A DNA stretch of 50,240 bases from Burkholderiales bacterium (GTDB taxonomy: Bacteria > Pseudomonadota > Gammaproteobacteria > Burkholderiales > Burkholderiaceae_C): the NCBI GenBank assembly GCA_028868895.1, contig JAGWTP010000014.1, positions 1 through 50,240 of the forward strand, read 5' to 3'. The notes below the pieces were generated by a model. It was not told the DNA's origin. It worked only from the letters and a program-made list of their open reading frames with translations, and did not search any database. Positions 34,272-42,908 of the stretch are shown here, piece after piece. Each line of letters begins with the position of its first letter. Positions within the stretch are counted from its first letter, which is position 1. Position numbers and translations under genes: made by a program.

Positions 34272-35531
34272 ATGTCCCAGCCTTCCGCTCAAGCTTTCGC
34301 GCCCGCCTCGAACCCGCCCGCTTTTCCGGTGACCGACCGCGTGCGCGATGCGATGGCGATCTCGCTGCGCGGCTGCGACGAACTGTTACCGCATCCCGAC
34401 TGGTTGGCCAAGCTTGCCCGGTCAGAAGCAACCGGCGTGCCACTGCGGATCAAGCTCGGGCTCGATCCGACCGCACCCGATCTGCACCTCGGCCACACCG
34501 TGGTATTGAACAAGATGCGCCAGCTGCAGGATCTGGGGCACACGGTGATCTTCCTGGTCGGCGATTTCACGTCGATGATCGGCGACCCGTCGGGCCGCAA
34601 CGCCACGCGCCCGCCGCTCAGCCGCGAGCAGATCGAAGCCAACGCGCAGACCTACTACGCCCAGGCCAGCCTGGTGCTGGACCCGGCCCGCACCGAGATT
34701 CGCTACAACTCCGAGTGGAGCGACCCGCTGGGCGCGCGCGGCATGATCGAACTCGCGTCGCGCTACACCGTGGCGCGCATGATGGAGCGCAACGACTTCC
34801 ACGACCGCTTCAAGGCCGGCACGCCGATCAGCGTGCACGAGTTCCTGTACCCGCTGATGCAGGGCTACGACTCGGTCGCGCTCAGGAGCGACCTCGAACT
34901 CGGCGGCACCGACCAGAAGTTCAACCTGCTGATGGGCCGCACGCTGCAAGGCGAATACGGCCAGGAGCCGCAGTGCATCCTGACGATGCCGTTGCTAGAG
35001 GGTCTGGACGGCGTCGAGAAGATGTCCAAGAGCAAGGGCAACTGCATCGCGATCACCGAGGCGCCGAACGCCATGTACGCCAAGCTGCTGTCGATCAGCG
35101 ACACGCTGATGTGGCGGTACTACACGCTGCTGAGCTTTCGCCCCGAAGCCGAGATCGCACGGCTGCGCCAGGAGGTGGATGCCGGGCGCAACCCAAAAGA
35201 CGCGAAGGTGATGCTGGCCCGCGAGATCACCGCGCGCTTTCACAGCGCCGCGGCGGCCGATGCGGCGCAGGCCGACTTCGAACTGCGCGCGCGCGGCGGC
35301 GTGCCCGACCACATCGACGCGGTCGCGCTCGGCGGTGCGCCTTTGGGCATCGGTGCGGTGCTCAAACAGGCCGGCCTGGCGGCGTCCACCAGCGAGGCGC
35401 TGCGCCTGGTCGACGGCCACGGCGTGCGCGTCGACGGCGCGGTCGTCGGCGATCGCGGCCTGAAGCTGGCGCCGGGAACCTACGTGGTGCAGGTCGGCAA
35501 GCGCAAGTTCGCTCGCGTGACGCTGGCGTGA
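34272..35531 (+). CDS. tyrS: Tyrosyl-tRNA synthetase
   Basis: This 419-residue class I synthetase has the HIGH-type motif in LGLDPTAPDLHLGHTVVLNK, the tyrosine pocket around LGGTDQKFNLLMGR, and the KMSKSKGN loop. A C-terminal S4 RNA-binding domain (~350-419, ALRLVDGHGVRVDG) completes it. The HLGH form and the insertion-poor catalytic domain resemble the TyrZ-type enzymes found in many Betaproteobacteria. A ~25-residue N-terminal extension precedes the domain. The 211-bp divergent region with the M23 gene contains a TAGAAT at 34153-34158 that may be a -10 element. No T-box-like leader is seen. Confidence 0.96.
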   Translation: MSQPSAQAFAPASNPPAFPVTDRVRDAMAISLRGCDELLPHPDWLAKLARSEATGVPLRIKLGLDPTAPDLHLGHTVVLNKMRQLQDLGHTVIFLVGDFTSMIGDPSGRNATRPPLSREQIEANAQTYYAQASLVLDPARTEIRYNSEWSDPLGARGMIELASRYTVARMMERNDFHDRFKAGTPISVHEFLYPLMQGYDSVALRSDLELGGTDQKFNLLMGRTLQGEYGQEPQCILTMPLLEGLDGVEKMSKSKGNCIAITEAPNAMYAKLLSISDTLMWRYYTLLSFRPEAEIARLRQEVDAGRNPKDAKVMLAREITARFHSAAAADAAQADFELRARGGVPDHIDAVALGGAPLGIGAVLKQAGLAASTSEALRLVDGHGVRVDGAVVGDRGLKLAPGTYVVQVGKRKFARVTLA

Positions 35532-35538
35532 GGCCGGC

Positions 35539-36444
35539 GTGCAGGTCAAGACGCTCCTGAAGCTGTCGATCGCGGCGGCCGTCGCGACGATCGCGATGAA
35601 ATCGCTCGCCTGGTGGATCACCGATTCGGTCGGGCTGCTGTCGGATGCGATGGAATCCTTCGTCAACCTCGCCTCGGCGCTGTTCGCGCTGGCGATGGTG
35701 ATGATCGCGCAGCGCCCCGCCGACGAAGACCACCCGTTCGGCCACACCAAGGCCGAGTACTTTTCGAGCGGCTTCGAGGGCCTGCTGATCGCCGGCGCGG
35801 CAGCCGGCATCATCTGGGCTGCCGTGCACCGTTTCGCGCACCCGCAGCCGCTCGAATCGCTGGGATGGGGCCTGGCGCTGGCGGTCGCGAGTTCTGCGCT
35901 CAACGGGCTGCTGGCGTACCGCATGATGGCCGCCTCGCGGGTGCACCGCTCGATCGTGCTCGAGGCCGACGCGCGCCACCTCTACACCGATGTGTGGACG
36001 TCAGCCGGTGTCATCGTCGGGCTGGCGCTGGTGCACTTCACCGGTTGGCTGTGGCTCGACCCGGTGCTGGCGATCGGCGTGGCGCTGAACATCCTGCGCG
36101 AAGGCGCGCACCTGGCGTGGCGATCGGTCGAAGGGCTGATGGACAGCGCCGTCGAGCCCGATGTGCGGGCGCAGATCGACCGCACGCTGGCGCAGTTCCA
36201 GCACAGCACGATCCGGTTCGACCATCTCGTCACGCGCCGCGCCGGCCAGCGGCGTTTCGTCGACCTGCACATGCACATGCCGGCCCACTGGTCACTCGGT
36301 CGCGCCGCGGCATTGCGCATGAGCGTGGAGCAGGCCTTGATGAGCGAGGTGCCGGGTTTGCGCGCGTCGATCCAGCTGCTGCCGTCCGACGTGGAGGCGC
36401 AGTTCGAGGAACTCAACGACGAGCCGCCCAAGGCGGTGCCGTGA
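35539..36444 (+). CDS. Cation diffusion facilitator family transporter
   Basis: This 301-residue inner-membrane protein has six predicted helices and a cytoplasmic C-terminal domain (~205-290). Metal-site residues appear in TM2 ([14 protein letters not shown]) and TM5 ([16 protein letters not shown]-x-x-x-D). The [17 protein letters not shown] segment is the family signature. It would export Zn2+, Fe2+ or a similar divalent cation in exchange for protons; the metal is not predictable. The start is a GTG, 7 bp after tyrS. Its stop overlaps the dtd start (GTGA), so tyrS, this gene and dtd look like one operon. Confidence 0.9.
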   Translation: MQVKTLLKLSIAAAVATIAMKSLAWWITDSVGLLSDAMESFVNLASALFALAMVMIAQRPADEDHPFGHTKAEYFSSGFEGLLIAGAAAGIIWAAVHRFAHPQPLESLGWGLALAVASSALNGLLAYRMMAASRVHRSIVLEADARHLYTDVWTSAGVIVGLALVHFTGWLWLDPVLAIGVALNILREGAHLAWRSVEGLMDSAVEPDVRAQIDRTLAQFQHSTIRFDHLVTRRAGQRRFVDLHMHMPAHWSLGRAAALRMSVEQALMSEVPGLRASIQLLPSDVEAQFEELNDEPPKAVP

Positions 36445-36881
36445 TCGCACTCGTGCAACGGGTCGCCCGTGCCGAGGTGCAGGTGGGCGGCGTCACGATC
36501 GGCGCGATCGCGCAGGGGCTGGCGGTGCTGGTGTGCGCCGAACCGCAAGACACCGAGCGGCTCGCCGACCAGCTCGTGGCCAAGCTGCTGAAGCTGCGCA
36601 TCTTCGCCGACGCCGCCGGCAAGATGAACCTGAGCCTGGCCGATGTGCACGGCGGCCTGCTGGTCGTCAGCCAGTTCACGCTGGCGGCCGATGTGTCGGG
36701 CGGCAACCGGCCGAGCTTCACCGGAGCGGCGCCGCCCGAACTGGCGCGCCACCTTTACGAGCGCGTCGTCGCCACGGCGCGCGCGCTGCACCCGCAGGTG
36801 GCCTGCGGCGAGTTCGGCGCCGACATGCAGCTCAGCCTCGTCAACGATGGCCCGGTGACGATACCCATCACGCTGCGCTGA
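36441..36881 (+). CDS. dtd: D-aminoacyl-tRNA deacylase
   Basis: This 146-residue DTD protein has the active-site S-Q-F-T-L motif ([11 protein letters not shown], Thr near residue 78) and the cross-subunit N-x-GPVT motif near the C-terminus (NDGPVTIPI). It removes D-amino acids from mischarged tRNAs such as D-Tyr-tRNA, which fits its position behind tyrS. The start is a GTG that overlaps the CDF stop by four bases. Confidence 0.95.
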   Translation: MIALVQRVARAEVQVGGVTIGAIAQGLAVLVCAEPQDTERLADQLVAKLLKLRIFADAAGKMNLSLADVHGGLLVVSQFTLAADVSGGNRPSFTGAAPPELARHLYERVVATARALHPQVACGEFGADMQLSLVNDGPVTIPITLR

Positions 36882-36936
36882 TGCCCCGGCGCCCCATGCC
36901 ACGGCGACTCGCCGCCTTGAGGGCCGGCGCTGGCGT

Positions 36937-38244
36937 TCAGCGGTACTCGCGCAGGTCGTCGATCACCTTGCCGTCGTTGGGCAGGCTGCCGATCGCGCAC
37001 AACTCCACCTCGCCTCGCAGCTTGGTCATGTCGCGCAGGGCATCGGCCAGACGGTCGGCCAGGCCTTCAGGTGCCCCTTCGACTTCGACGCGCAAGGTCA
37101 TGCGGTCGTTCGCCATCTCGCCGCTGACCACCAGCCGGGCCCGGTGCACCTCGGCGTGGCGGCGCGCGATCTCGGCCACCTGCGCCGGGTGCACGAACAT
37201 GCCGCGCACCTTCGCGGTCTGATCGGCGCGGCCCATCCAGCCCTTGATGCGCGTGTTGGTGCGCCCGGTGGGACACGCGCCCGGCAGCACCGCCGACAGG
37301 TCGCCGGTGCCGAAACGGATCAGCGGGTAGCCCGGGTTCAGCGTCGTCACGACGACCTCGCCGACCTCGGGCGGCTGGCCCGCCTGCGGCTCGGGCACCG
37401 GCTCGTCGGTGCCGGGGCGCACGATCTCGACGATCACGCCTTCGTCGATCACCAGTCCGGCGCGCGCCTCGGTTTCGTAGGCGATCAGGCCGAGGTCGGC
37501 GGTGCCGTAGCTCTGGTAGGCCGCGACGCCGCGCGCGAGCAGCCAGTCGCGCAGGCTGGGCGGAAAGGCCTCGCCACCGACCGAGGCCTTGGTCAGCGAG
37601 GGCAGCGCGACGCCGAGCTCGTCGGCCTTGTCGAGAATGATCTTCAGGAAGCTCGGCGTGCCGATGTAGCCGGCGGGCTTCAGCATTGCCATCGCCTGCA
37701 CCTGCTGTTCGGTCTGCCCGGTGCCGGCGGGGAACACGGTGCAGCCGAGCGCGAACGCGCCGCTTTCCATCATCGCGCCGGCCGGCGTGAAGTGGTAGCT
37801 GAAGCCGTTGTGCACCAGGTCGCCACCGCGAAAGCCGGCAGCGTGCAGCGCGCGCGCCATGCGCCAGTAGTCGGGGGCGCTGCCTTCGGGCTCGTGGATC
37901 GGGCCGGGCGACGCGAACACCCGCAGCGCGCGCCGCGCCGTACTCACCGGCCCCCAGCCGAGCGCCGAGAAGCCGCCGAACACGTCGGGCGCGCCGGGCG
38001 CGCGTTGGCGCTCGAGCAGTTCGTGCTTGCGCACCACCGGCAGGCGCGCCAGTGCGGAGCGGCTCGTCACCTGCGTGGCGTCGACGTCGACCAGGCTGCG
38101 TGCGAACGCGGCGGTGTGCGTCTGCGCATGGGCGACCTGCGCCGCGAGCGCCGCCATCAGCGCACGTTCGCGTTGCTCGGGCGGGCGGGTTTCGAGCGCG
38201 TCGTGGTACCCGCGGCCCCCGCCGCGTAAGGTCTCGATCGTCAT
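36937..38244 (-). CDS. PaaK-like acyl-CoA ligase with atypical phosphate loop
   Basis: This 435-residue protein follows the phenylacetate-CoA ligase (PaaK) layout. The counterpart of the P-loop region is VFASPGPIHEPEG, then NGFSYHFTPAG and FPAGTGQTEQQV. After these come SYGTADLGLIAYET (the A5-type motif), RFGTGDLSAVLPG, and RIKGWMGRADQTAKVRGMFVHP with the hinge. PaaK enzymes make aryl-CoA thioesters. Here the usual SSGTTG-x-P is replaced by S-P-G-P-I-H-E-P, so ATP handling may differ. It is the last gene of the minus-strand transporter operon, 9 bp after a small unknown gene. The substrate is unknown; an aromatic or short organic acid is an inference. Confidence 0.85.
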   Translation of the reverse strand: MTIETLRGGGRGYHDALETRPPEQRERALMAALAAQVAHAQTHTAAFARSLVDVDATQVTSRSALARLPVVRKHELLERQRAPGAPDVFGGFSALGWGPVSTARRALRVFASPGPIHEPEGSAPDYWRMARALHAAGFRGGDLVHNGFSYHFTPAGAMMESGAFALGCTVFPAGTGQTEQQVQAMAMLKPAGYIGTPSFLKIILDKADELGVALPSLTKASVGGEAFPPSLRDWLLARGVAAYQSYGTADLGLIAYETEARAGLVIDEGVIVEIVRPGTDEPVPEPQAGQPPEVGEVVVTTLNPGYPLIRFGTGDLSAVLPGACPTGRTNTRIKGWMGRADQTAKVRGMFVHPAQVAEIARRHAEVHRARLVVSGEMANDRMTLRVEVEGAPEGLADRLADALRDMTKLRGEVELCAIGSLPNDGKVIDDLREYR

Positions 38245-38253
38245 GCCGCGCCT

Positions 38254-38526
38254 TCAGTCTTCATCGCTGCGCCCGACCCGGCGCTTCGCGTCGTCGACCA
38301 GCTTGCGCTGGCCGGTCGGTGTGTCCACCGGGTAGCGGTCGAAGCCCGATCCGCCGGCCTTCTTCAGGTCGGCCACGAGCGCCCCCGCGTCGTCGTGGAA
38401 GTGGATGAACGCGCTGCCGTTCAGGTAGAAGGTGCCGGGCTTCATCTCGCGCAGGCCGGAGATCGAGCGCAACTGGCGCAGCAGCGGCAGCAGGCGTTGC
38501 AGTGCGGCGTCATCGGCGTGGGCCAT
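38254..38526 (-). CDS. Small protein of unknown function in the transporter-ligase operon
   Basis: I do not recognise this 90-residue protein. It has a helical start (LQRLLPLLRQLRSISGL), then a short beta-rich core with PGTFYLNGSAFIHFHDD, a helix with ALVADLKKAGG, and a charged tail. The His/Asp cluster FIHFHDDAG could bind a ligand or metal, but nothing proves that. It sits 15 bp after livF and 9 bp before the PaaK-like gene on the same strand, so it is almost certainly co-transcribed and expressed. No signal peptide or membrane segment is visible; it should be cytoplasmic. Confidence 0.7.
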   Translation of the reverse strand: MAHADDAALQRLLPLLRQLRSISGLREMKPGTFYLNGSAFIHFHDDAGALVADLKKAGGSGFDRYPVDTPTGQRKLVDDAKRRVGRSDED

Positions 38527-38541
38527 CGGTGTGTCCTCCCA

Positions 38542-39384
38542 TCATGCGAGCCAGCGCTTGCGGCGCCGGTAGCTCTTTACGTCCCTGAAACTGCGGCGCT
38601 GGTCGGCGGCAGCGTTGCCGCCGCTGCCCGACCCGCCGGTGCCGAGGTAGAACTCCTTCACGTCCTCGTTCTCGCGCAGCAGTTGCGCCTGGCCGTCCAT
38701 CACGATCCGGCCGTTCTCCAGGATGTAGCCGTAGTCGGCGTAGCGCAGCGCCATGTTGGTGTTCTGCTCGGCGAGCAGGAAGGTCACGCCTTCACGCGTG
38801 TTCAGGTCCTTGACGATCTCGAACACCTCTTCGACGATCTGCGGCGCCAGCCCCATCGAAGGCTCGTCGAGCAGCACCATCTTCGGGTTGGCCATCAGTG
38901 CCCGGCCGATCGCGCACATCTGCTGCTCGCCGCCCGAGGTGTAGGCCGCCTGCGACAGGCGGCGCATCTTCAGGCGCGGGAAGTACGAGTAGACCTTGTC
39001 GAGCGTGCGCGCCACCGCGGCCTTGCCGTCGCGCCGGGTGTAGGCGCCGGTCAGCAGGTTCTCTTCGAGCGTCAGGTGGGCGAAGCAGTGGCGCCCCTCC
39101 ATCACCTGGATCACGCCGCGGTTGACCATCTCCGAGGTGCCCAGCCGTTCAATGCGCTCGCCGCGCAGTTCGATCGAACCCTTGGTGACGGCGCCGCGCT
39201 CGCTCGCGAGCAGGTTGCTCACCGCGCGCAGCGTGGTGGTCTTGCCGGCACCGTTGCCGCCCATCAGCGCGACGATGCGGCCCTCGGGCACCTGCAATGA
39301 CACGCCCTTCAACACCAGGATCACGTGGTTGTAGATGACCTCGATGCCGTTGACGTCGAGCAGGATGTTCGTGGCAGCACTCAT
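38542..39384 (-). CDS. livF: HAAT-type ABC transporter ATP-binding protein, LivF-like (system 2)
   Basis: This 280-residue ABC ATPase has Walker A GGNGAGKTT, the LivF block QVMEGRHCFAHLTLEENL, a signature reading TSGGEQQMCAIGRAL (T instead of the usual L), Walker B MVLLDEPSMGL, and Q in LAEQNTNMAL at the switch position. The C-terminal ~45 residues, Gly/Ser-rich then strongly basic (SYRRRKRW), exceed the usual LivF length. The ATG at 39384 follows GAAAG. A long RNA hairpin ends 11 bases upstream of the start, which may set its level relative to the binding protein. Confidence 0.9.
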   Translation of the reverse strand: MSAATNILLDVNGIEVIYNHVILVLKGVSLQVPEGRIVALMGGNGAGKTTTLRAVSNLLASERGAVTKGSIELRGERIERLGTSEMVNRGVIQVMEGRHCFAHLTLEENLLTGAYTRRDGKAAVARTLDKVYSYFPRLKMRRLSQAAYTSGGEQQMCAIGRALMANPKMVLLDEPSMGLAPQIVEEVFEIVKDLNTREGVTFLLAEQNTNMALRYADYGYILENGRIVMDGQAQLLRENEDVKEFYLGTGGSGSGGNAAADQRRSFRDVKSYRRRKRWLA

Positions 39385-39395
39385 GATGTCTTTCG

Positions 39396-39455
39396 CTCTT
39401 CGAAATGCCGCGAGCGGTGGTCGCGGCACTTCGAAGAGGGCTCCGCGAGGAGCCC
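39396..39455 (-). other. Double RNA hairpin between binding-protein gene and livF
   Basis: In the minus-strand transcript, first GGGCTCC pairs with GGAGCCC around TCGC (39455-39438). Then an 18-base arm (39438-39421) pairs with 39413-39396 around a 7-base loop, with the two stems abutting. The long stem is complete only as minus-strand RNA: one position is a G-U pair there, whereas on the plus strand it would be an A-C mismatch. No T run follows, so it is a processing, stabilising or translational element rather than a full terminator. Confidence 0.75.
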
Positions 39456-39466
39456 CGGTCGGGATA

Positions 39467-40801
39467 TCAGCTCTGGCAATCGGCCGGGCTTCTGCGGGTG
39501 ATCTTCTTTTCAGCCGCGTACTTGTCGGCCGCGGCCCGCACCATCGGCTTGATGATCTGCTCGTCGGCCTGCAGCCAGTCGGACGTGAAGTGCCACTTCG
39601 TGCCGTCCCAGGTCTGCACCCGCGCCCAGGTCGAGCCCATGTGGTCCTCGCACGAGGTGCTGATCGGCCGCATCACGCCGCCGAAGCCCAGCGCGTCGAG
39701 CTTCTTCTGGTCGAGCGCCAGGTTCTCCAGTCCCCAGCGCACCTGTTCGCCCGTCATCACCTTGCCCTTGCCGAAGCGCTCCTGCGCGCGCCGCACGGCC
39801 TCGATGCCCAGCATCTGAATCATCACGCCGCGGGTGTAGAGCACCGAGCCCACGTCGTCCTTCGGCCCCGTGCCCTGGCCCTTCGCGTACACGTACTTCA
39901 GGATGTCCTGGATCACCTTCGGGCTCTGGCCGGAGGAGTTCAGGTTCAACGCGTTGTAGCCCTTGGCGCCTTCGCCGACGTCCTTCACATCGGGCTCGGC
40001 ACCCGACCACCACACGCCATACATCTTCTCGCGCGGGTAGCCGGTGGCCTGCGCTTCCTTGAGTGCGGTGGAGTTCATCACGCCCCAGCCCCACAGCAGC
40101 ACGTAGTCGGGCTTTTGCTGGCGCACCTGCAGCCAGGCCGACTTCTGCTCGACCCCTGGTGCGGTCACCGGAATCTTGATCAGCTCGAAGCCGTGCATCT
40201 TGGCGCGCTCCTCGAGCATCGGCATCGGCTCCTTGCCGTACGGCGAGTCGTGGTAGACGAGCGCGATCTTCTTGCCTTTGAGCTTGTCCAGGCCGCCTTC
40301 CTTCTTGCCGATGTACTGGATCAGCATGTCGGCGGCGGTCCAGTAGCTGCCCATCAGCGGGAAGTTCCACTTGAAGACGCCACCATCCTGCGAGGCGGCC
40401 AGGCCGTAGCCGAGCGTGACCAGCGGGATCTTGTCGGCCGCGGCCTTCTCGGTCAGTGCGAAGGTGATGCCGGTGGCCTGCGGGTCGATCAGCGTCACGC
40501 CCGGGTGGCTTTTCAAGCGCTCGTAGCACTCCACGCCCTTGTCGGTCGCGTAGCCGGTCTCGCATTCCTCGAACGTGATCTTCACGCCGTTGATGCCGCC
40601 GTCGCGCGCGTTGACCATCTTGATGTAGTCCTGCTTGCCGTTGGCCCACGGCGTGCCGTTCGGCGCGTACGGGCCGGTGCGGTACGACAGCAGCGGAAAG
40701 AACTGCTCCTTGGCCTGGGCCTGCGCGTTCGCGGTCGTCAGCGCGGCGCTCAGGCCCACAACCAGGGCGGTTGCGGCGAGCGCGAGGGACTTGAATTTCA
40801 T
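39467..40801 (-). CDS. ABC transporter substrate-binding protein, Peripla_BP_6 type (system 2)
   Basis: This 444-residue protein has a Sec signal peptide (~1-28, ending TANAQA) and a LivK-like mature fold. It begins FFPLLSYRTGPYAPNGTPWANG and has NARDGGINGVKITFEECETGY (hallmark GGINGVKI), IALVYHDSPYGKEPMPML, VLLWGWGVMNSTALKEA and a C-terminal SCEDHMG block. Four Cys residues could form two disulfides. It is longer than, and clearly different from, the system 1 binding protein, so the two importers should have different substrates. AAGGAGA precedes the ATG. Confidence 0.92.
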   Translation of the reverse strand: MKFKSLALAATALVVGLSAALTTANAQAQAKEQFFPLLSYRTGPYAPNGTPWANGKQDYIKMVNARDGGINGVKITFEECETGYATDKGVECYERLKSHPGVTLIDPQATGITFALTEKAAADKIPLVTLGYGLAASQDGGVFKWNFPLMGSYWTAADMLIQYIGKKEGGLDKLKGKKIALVYHDSPYGKEPMPMLEERAKMHGFELIKIPVTAPGVEQKSAWLQVRQQKPDYVLLWGWGVMNSTALKEAQATGYPREKMYGVWWSGAEPDVKDVGEGAKGYNALNLNSSGQSPKVIQDILKYVYAKGQGTGPKDDVGSVLYTRGVMIQMLGIEAVRRAQERFGKGKVMTGEQVRWGLENLALDQKKLDALGFGGVMRPISTSCEDHMGSTWARVQTWDGTKWHFTSDWLQADEQIIKPMVRAAADKYAAEKKITRRSPADCQS

Positions 40802-40884
40802 GTCGGTCTCCTTTGGGGGTTGAACGTGGCTCGGAGGGGTCGCTCTGCGGCGATTTCTGGATGGTTGCGAAATGCAAGGGCGCG

Positions 40885-41949
40885 TCAGTGCGGGAACGGC
40901 CACAGCCGCAGCTTTTCCTTGGCGGTGGACCACAGCCGCGCGATGCCGTGCGGCTCGACGATCAGAAAGAACACGATCAGCGCGCCGAAGATCATGAAGG
41001 TCAGGTTCGACGCCAGCGCGGTGTCCATCGGCAGACCGAACCAGCGCGGCAGCGCGTCGAGCACGATCGGCAGCACGACGATGAACGCGGCACCGAAGAA
41101 GCTGCCCATGATCGAGCCGAGGCCACCGATGATCACCATGAACAGCAGCTGGAACGAGCGGTCGATGTTGAACGCGGCCGGCTCCCACGAGCCCAGGTGC
41201 ACGAAGCCCCACAGCGCGCCGGCCACGCCGACGATGAAGCTGCTGACCGCGAACGCGGTCAGCTTGGCGTAGACCGGGCGGATGCCGATCACCGCGGCGG
41301 CCACGTCCATGTCGCGGATCGCCATCCACTCGCGCCCGATCGCGCCGCGCACCAGGTTCTTGGCCAGCAGCGCGAACACCACCACGAAGGCCAGGCACAG
41401 CAGGTACTTGCGCGCCGGCGTGTCCAGCAGCAGGCCGAACACGTTCAGGCCGGCCACGCTCACCGAGCCCGACGATGAATCGTGCGTGAACCAGGGAATG
41501 CGCAGGAACGCCCAGTCGGTGAAGAACTGCGCGGCCAGCGTCGCCACCGCCAGGTACAGCCCCTTGATGCGCAGCGACGGCACGCCGAACAGCACGCCCA
41601 CCGCGGTGCTGCACACGCCGCCCAGCAGCAGCGAAGCGAGTAGCGGCATGCCGGCGATGCGCACCTGGAAGTTGTAGGCCGCATAGGCGCCGATCGCCAT
41701 GAACGCGCCGGTGCCCAGCGAGATCTGGCCGCAGTAGCCGACCAGGACGTTCAGCCCCAGCGCGGCCAGCGACAGGATCAGGAACGGCACGAGGATCGCG
41801 CGCAGCAGGTACTCGGAACTCAGCAACGGCACCGCGACGAACGCCAGCGCGAGCAGCACGCCGATGGCGATGCGGTCCTGCAGGATCGGGAAGATCTGCT
41901 GGTCGGCGCGGTAGCTCGACTTGAACTGGCCGTTTTCGCGGTAGAGCAT
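40885..41949 (-). CDS. livM: HAAT-type ABC transporter permease, LivM-like (system 2)
   Basis: This 354-residue inner-membrane permease has a ~30-residue cytoplasmic start (YRENGQFKSSYRADQQIF), about ten hydrophobic helices, LNVLVGYCGQISLGTGAFMAIG, GVPSLRIKGLYLAVATLA, the coupling segment IGREWMAIRDMDVAA and GGLGSIMGSFFGA. It pairs with LivH (18 bp upstream). The N-terminal extension and the C in GYCGQ distinguish it from the system 1 copy. Confidence 0.92.
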   Translation of the reverse strand: MLYRENGQFKSSYRADQQIFPILQDRIAIGVLLALAFVAVPLLSSEYLLRAILVPFLILSLAALGLNVLVGYCGQISLGTGAFMAIGAYAAYNFQVRIAGMPLLASLLLGGVCSTAVGVLFGVPSLRIKGLYLAVATLAAQFFTDWAFLRIPWFTHDSSSGSVSVAGLNVFGLLLDTPARKYLLCLAFVVVFALLAKNLVRGAIGREWMAIRDMDVAAAVIGIRPVYAKLTAFAVSSFIVGVAGALWGFVHLGSWEPAAFNIDRSFQLLFMVIIGGLGSIMGSFFGAAFIVVLPIVLDALPRWFGLPMDTALASNLTFMIFGALIVFFLIVEPHGIARLWSTAKEKLRLWPFPH

Positions 41950-41967
41950 GGTGGTGACCTCGTGCCC

Positions 41968-42897
41968 TCAAACGCGGTCGATGATCTTCTCGCCGAACAG
42001 CCCCTGCGGCCGAACGAGCAGGAACACGAGCGCGAGCACGTACGCGAACCAGATCTCGATGCCGCCACCGAGCATCGGGCCGATGTAGATCTCCGAGAGC
42101 TTCTCGCCCACGCCGATGATCAGCCCGCCGACGATCGCGCCGGGGATCGACGTGAGCCCGCCGAGGATCACCACCGGCAGCGCCTTCAGCGCCACCAGCG
42201 AGAGCGAGAACTGCACGCCGAGCTTGCTGCCCCAGATCACGCCGGCCACCAGCGCCACCACCCCCGCGACCGACCAGACGATGATCCAGATGCGCCCCAG
42301 CGGGATGCCGATCGACTGCGCGGCCTGGTGGTCGTCGGCGACCGCGCGCAGCGCGCGCCCGGTGGCCGTCTTCTGGAAGAACAGCGCCAGCAGCGCCACC
42401 AGCACCGCCGCGATCGCGGCCGCGTAAAGGTCTTCCTTGTTGATCATCACGCCGCCCTGGAGCACGCTGTCGAGCACGATGACCGGGTCCTTGGGCATGC
42501 CCACATCGATCGGGTAGATGTCGGAGCCGAACACGGTCTGCCCGAAGCCTTCGAGAAAGTAGCTGATCCCCAGCGTGGCCATCAGCAGCGTGATGTGCTC
42601 CTGGTTCACGAGCCGGCGCAGCACCAACCGCTCGATCAGCCAGGCCACCGCGATCATCACCAGCACCGCGCCGCCGAACGCCAGCACGTTGGCCAGGATC
42701 TTGTTGTCGAAGCCCAGCCACTTCGGCAGCCACTCGTACAGGCGCGCCATCGCGAGCGCGGCGAACAGCACCATCGCGCCCTGCGCGAAATTGAACACGC
42801 CGCTGGCCTTGTAGATCAGCACGAAGCCCAGCGCGATCAGCGAATACAGCATGCCGGCCATCAGGCCGCCGAACACGGTTTCGAGAAAGAAGCCCAT
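41968..42897 (-). CDS. livH: HAAT-type ABC transporter permease, LivH-like (system 2)
   Basis: This 309-residue inner-membrane permease has FLETVFGGLMAGMLYSLIAL at the start, FNFAQGAMVLFA, the coupling region GRALRAVADDHQAAQSIGI, GGLTSIPGAIVGGLIIGV and the closing LVRPQGLFGEKIIDRV. It forms the membrane channel with LivM. It is separated by 11 bp from livG. Confidence 0.92.
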   Translation of the reverse strand: MGFFLETVFGGLMAGMLYSLIALGFVLIYKASGVFNFAQGAMVLFAALAMARLYEWLPKWLGFDNKILANVLAFGGAVLVMIAVAWLIERLVLRRLVNQEHITLLMATLGISYFLEGFGQTVFGSDIYPIDVGMPKDPVIVLDSVLQGGVMINKEDLYAAAIAAVLVALLALFFQKTATGRALRAVADDHQAAQSIGIPLGRIWIIVWSVAGVVALVAGVIWGSKLGVQFSLSLVALKALPVVILGGLTSIPGAIVGGLIIGVGEKLSEIYIGPMLGGGIEIWFAYVLALVFLLVRPQGLFGEKIIDRV

Positions 42898-42908
42898 GCG
42901 ACTGCGGC

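Noticed and set aside
39335-41272. Long plus-strand open frame antisense to the binding protein and livM of system 2
   Set aside because: No domain, atypical composition; the minus-strand genes carry signal peptide, membrane helices and family motifs.
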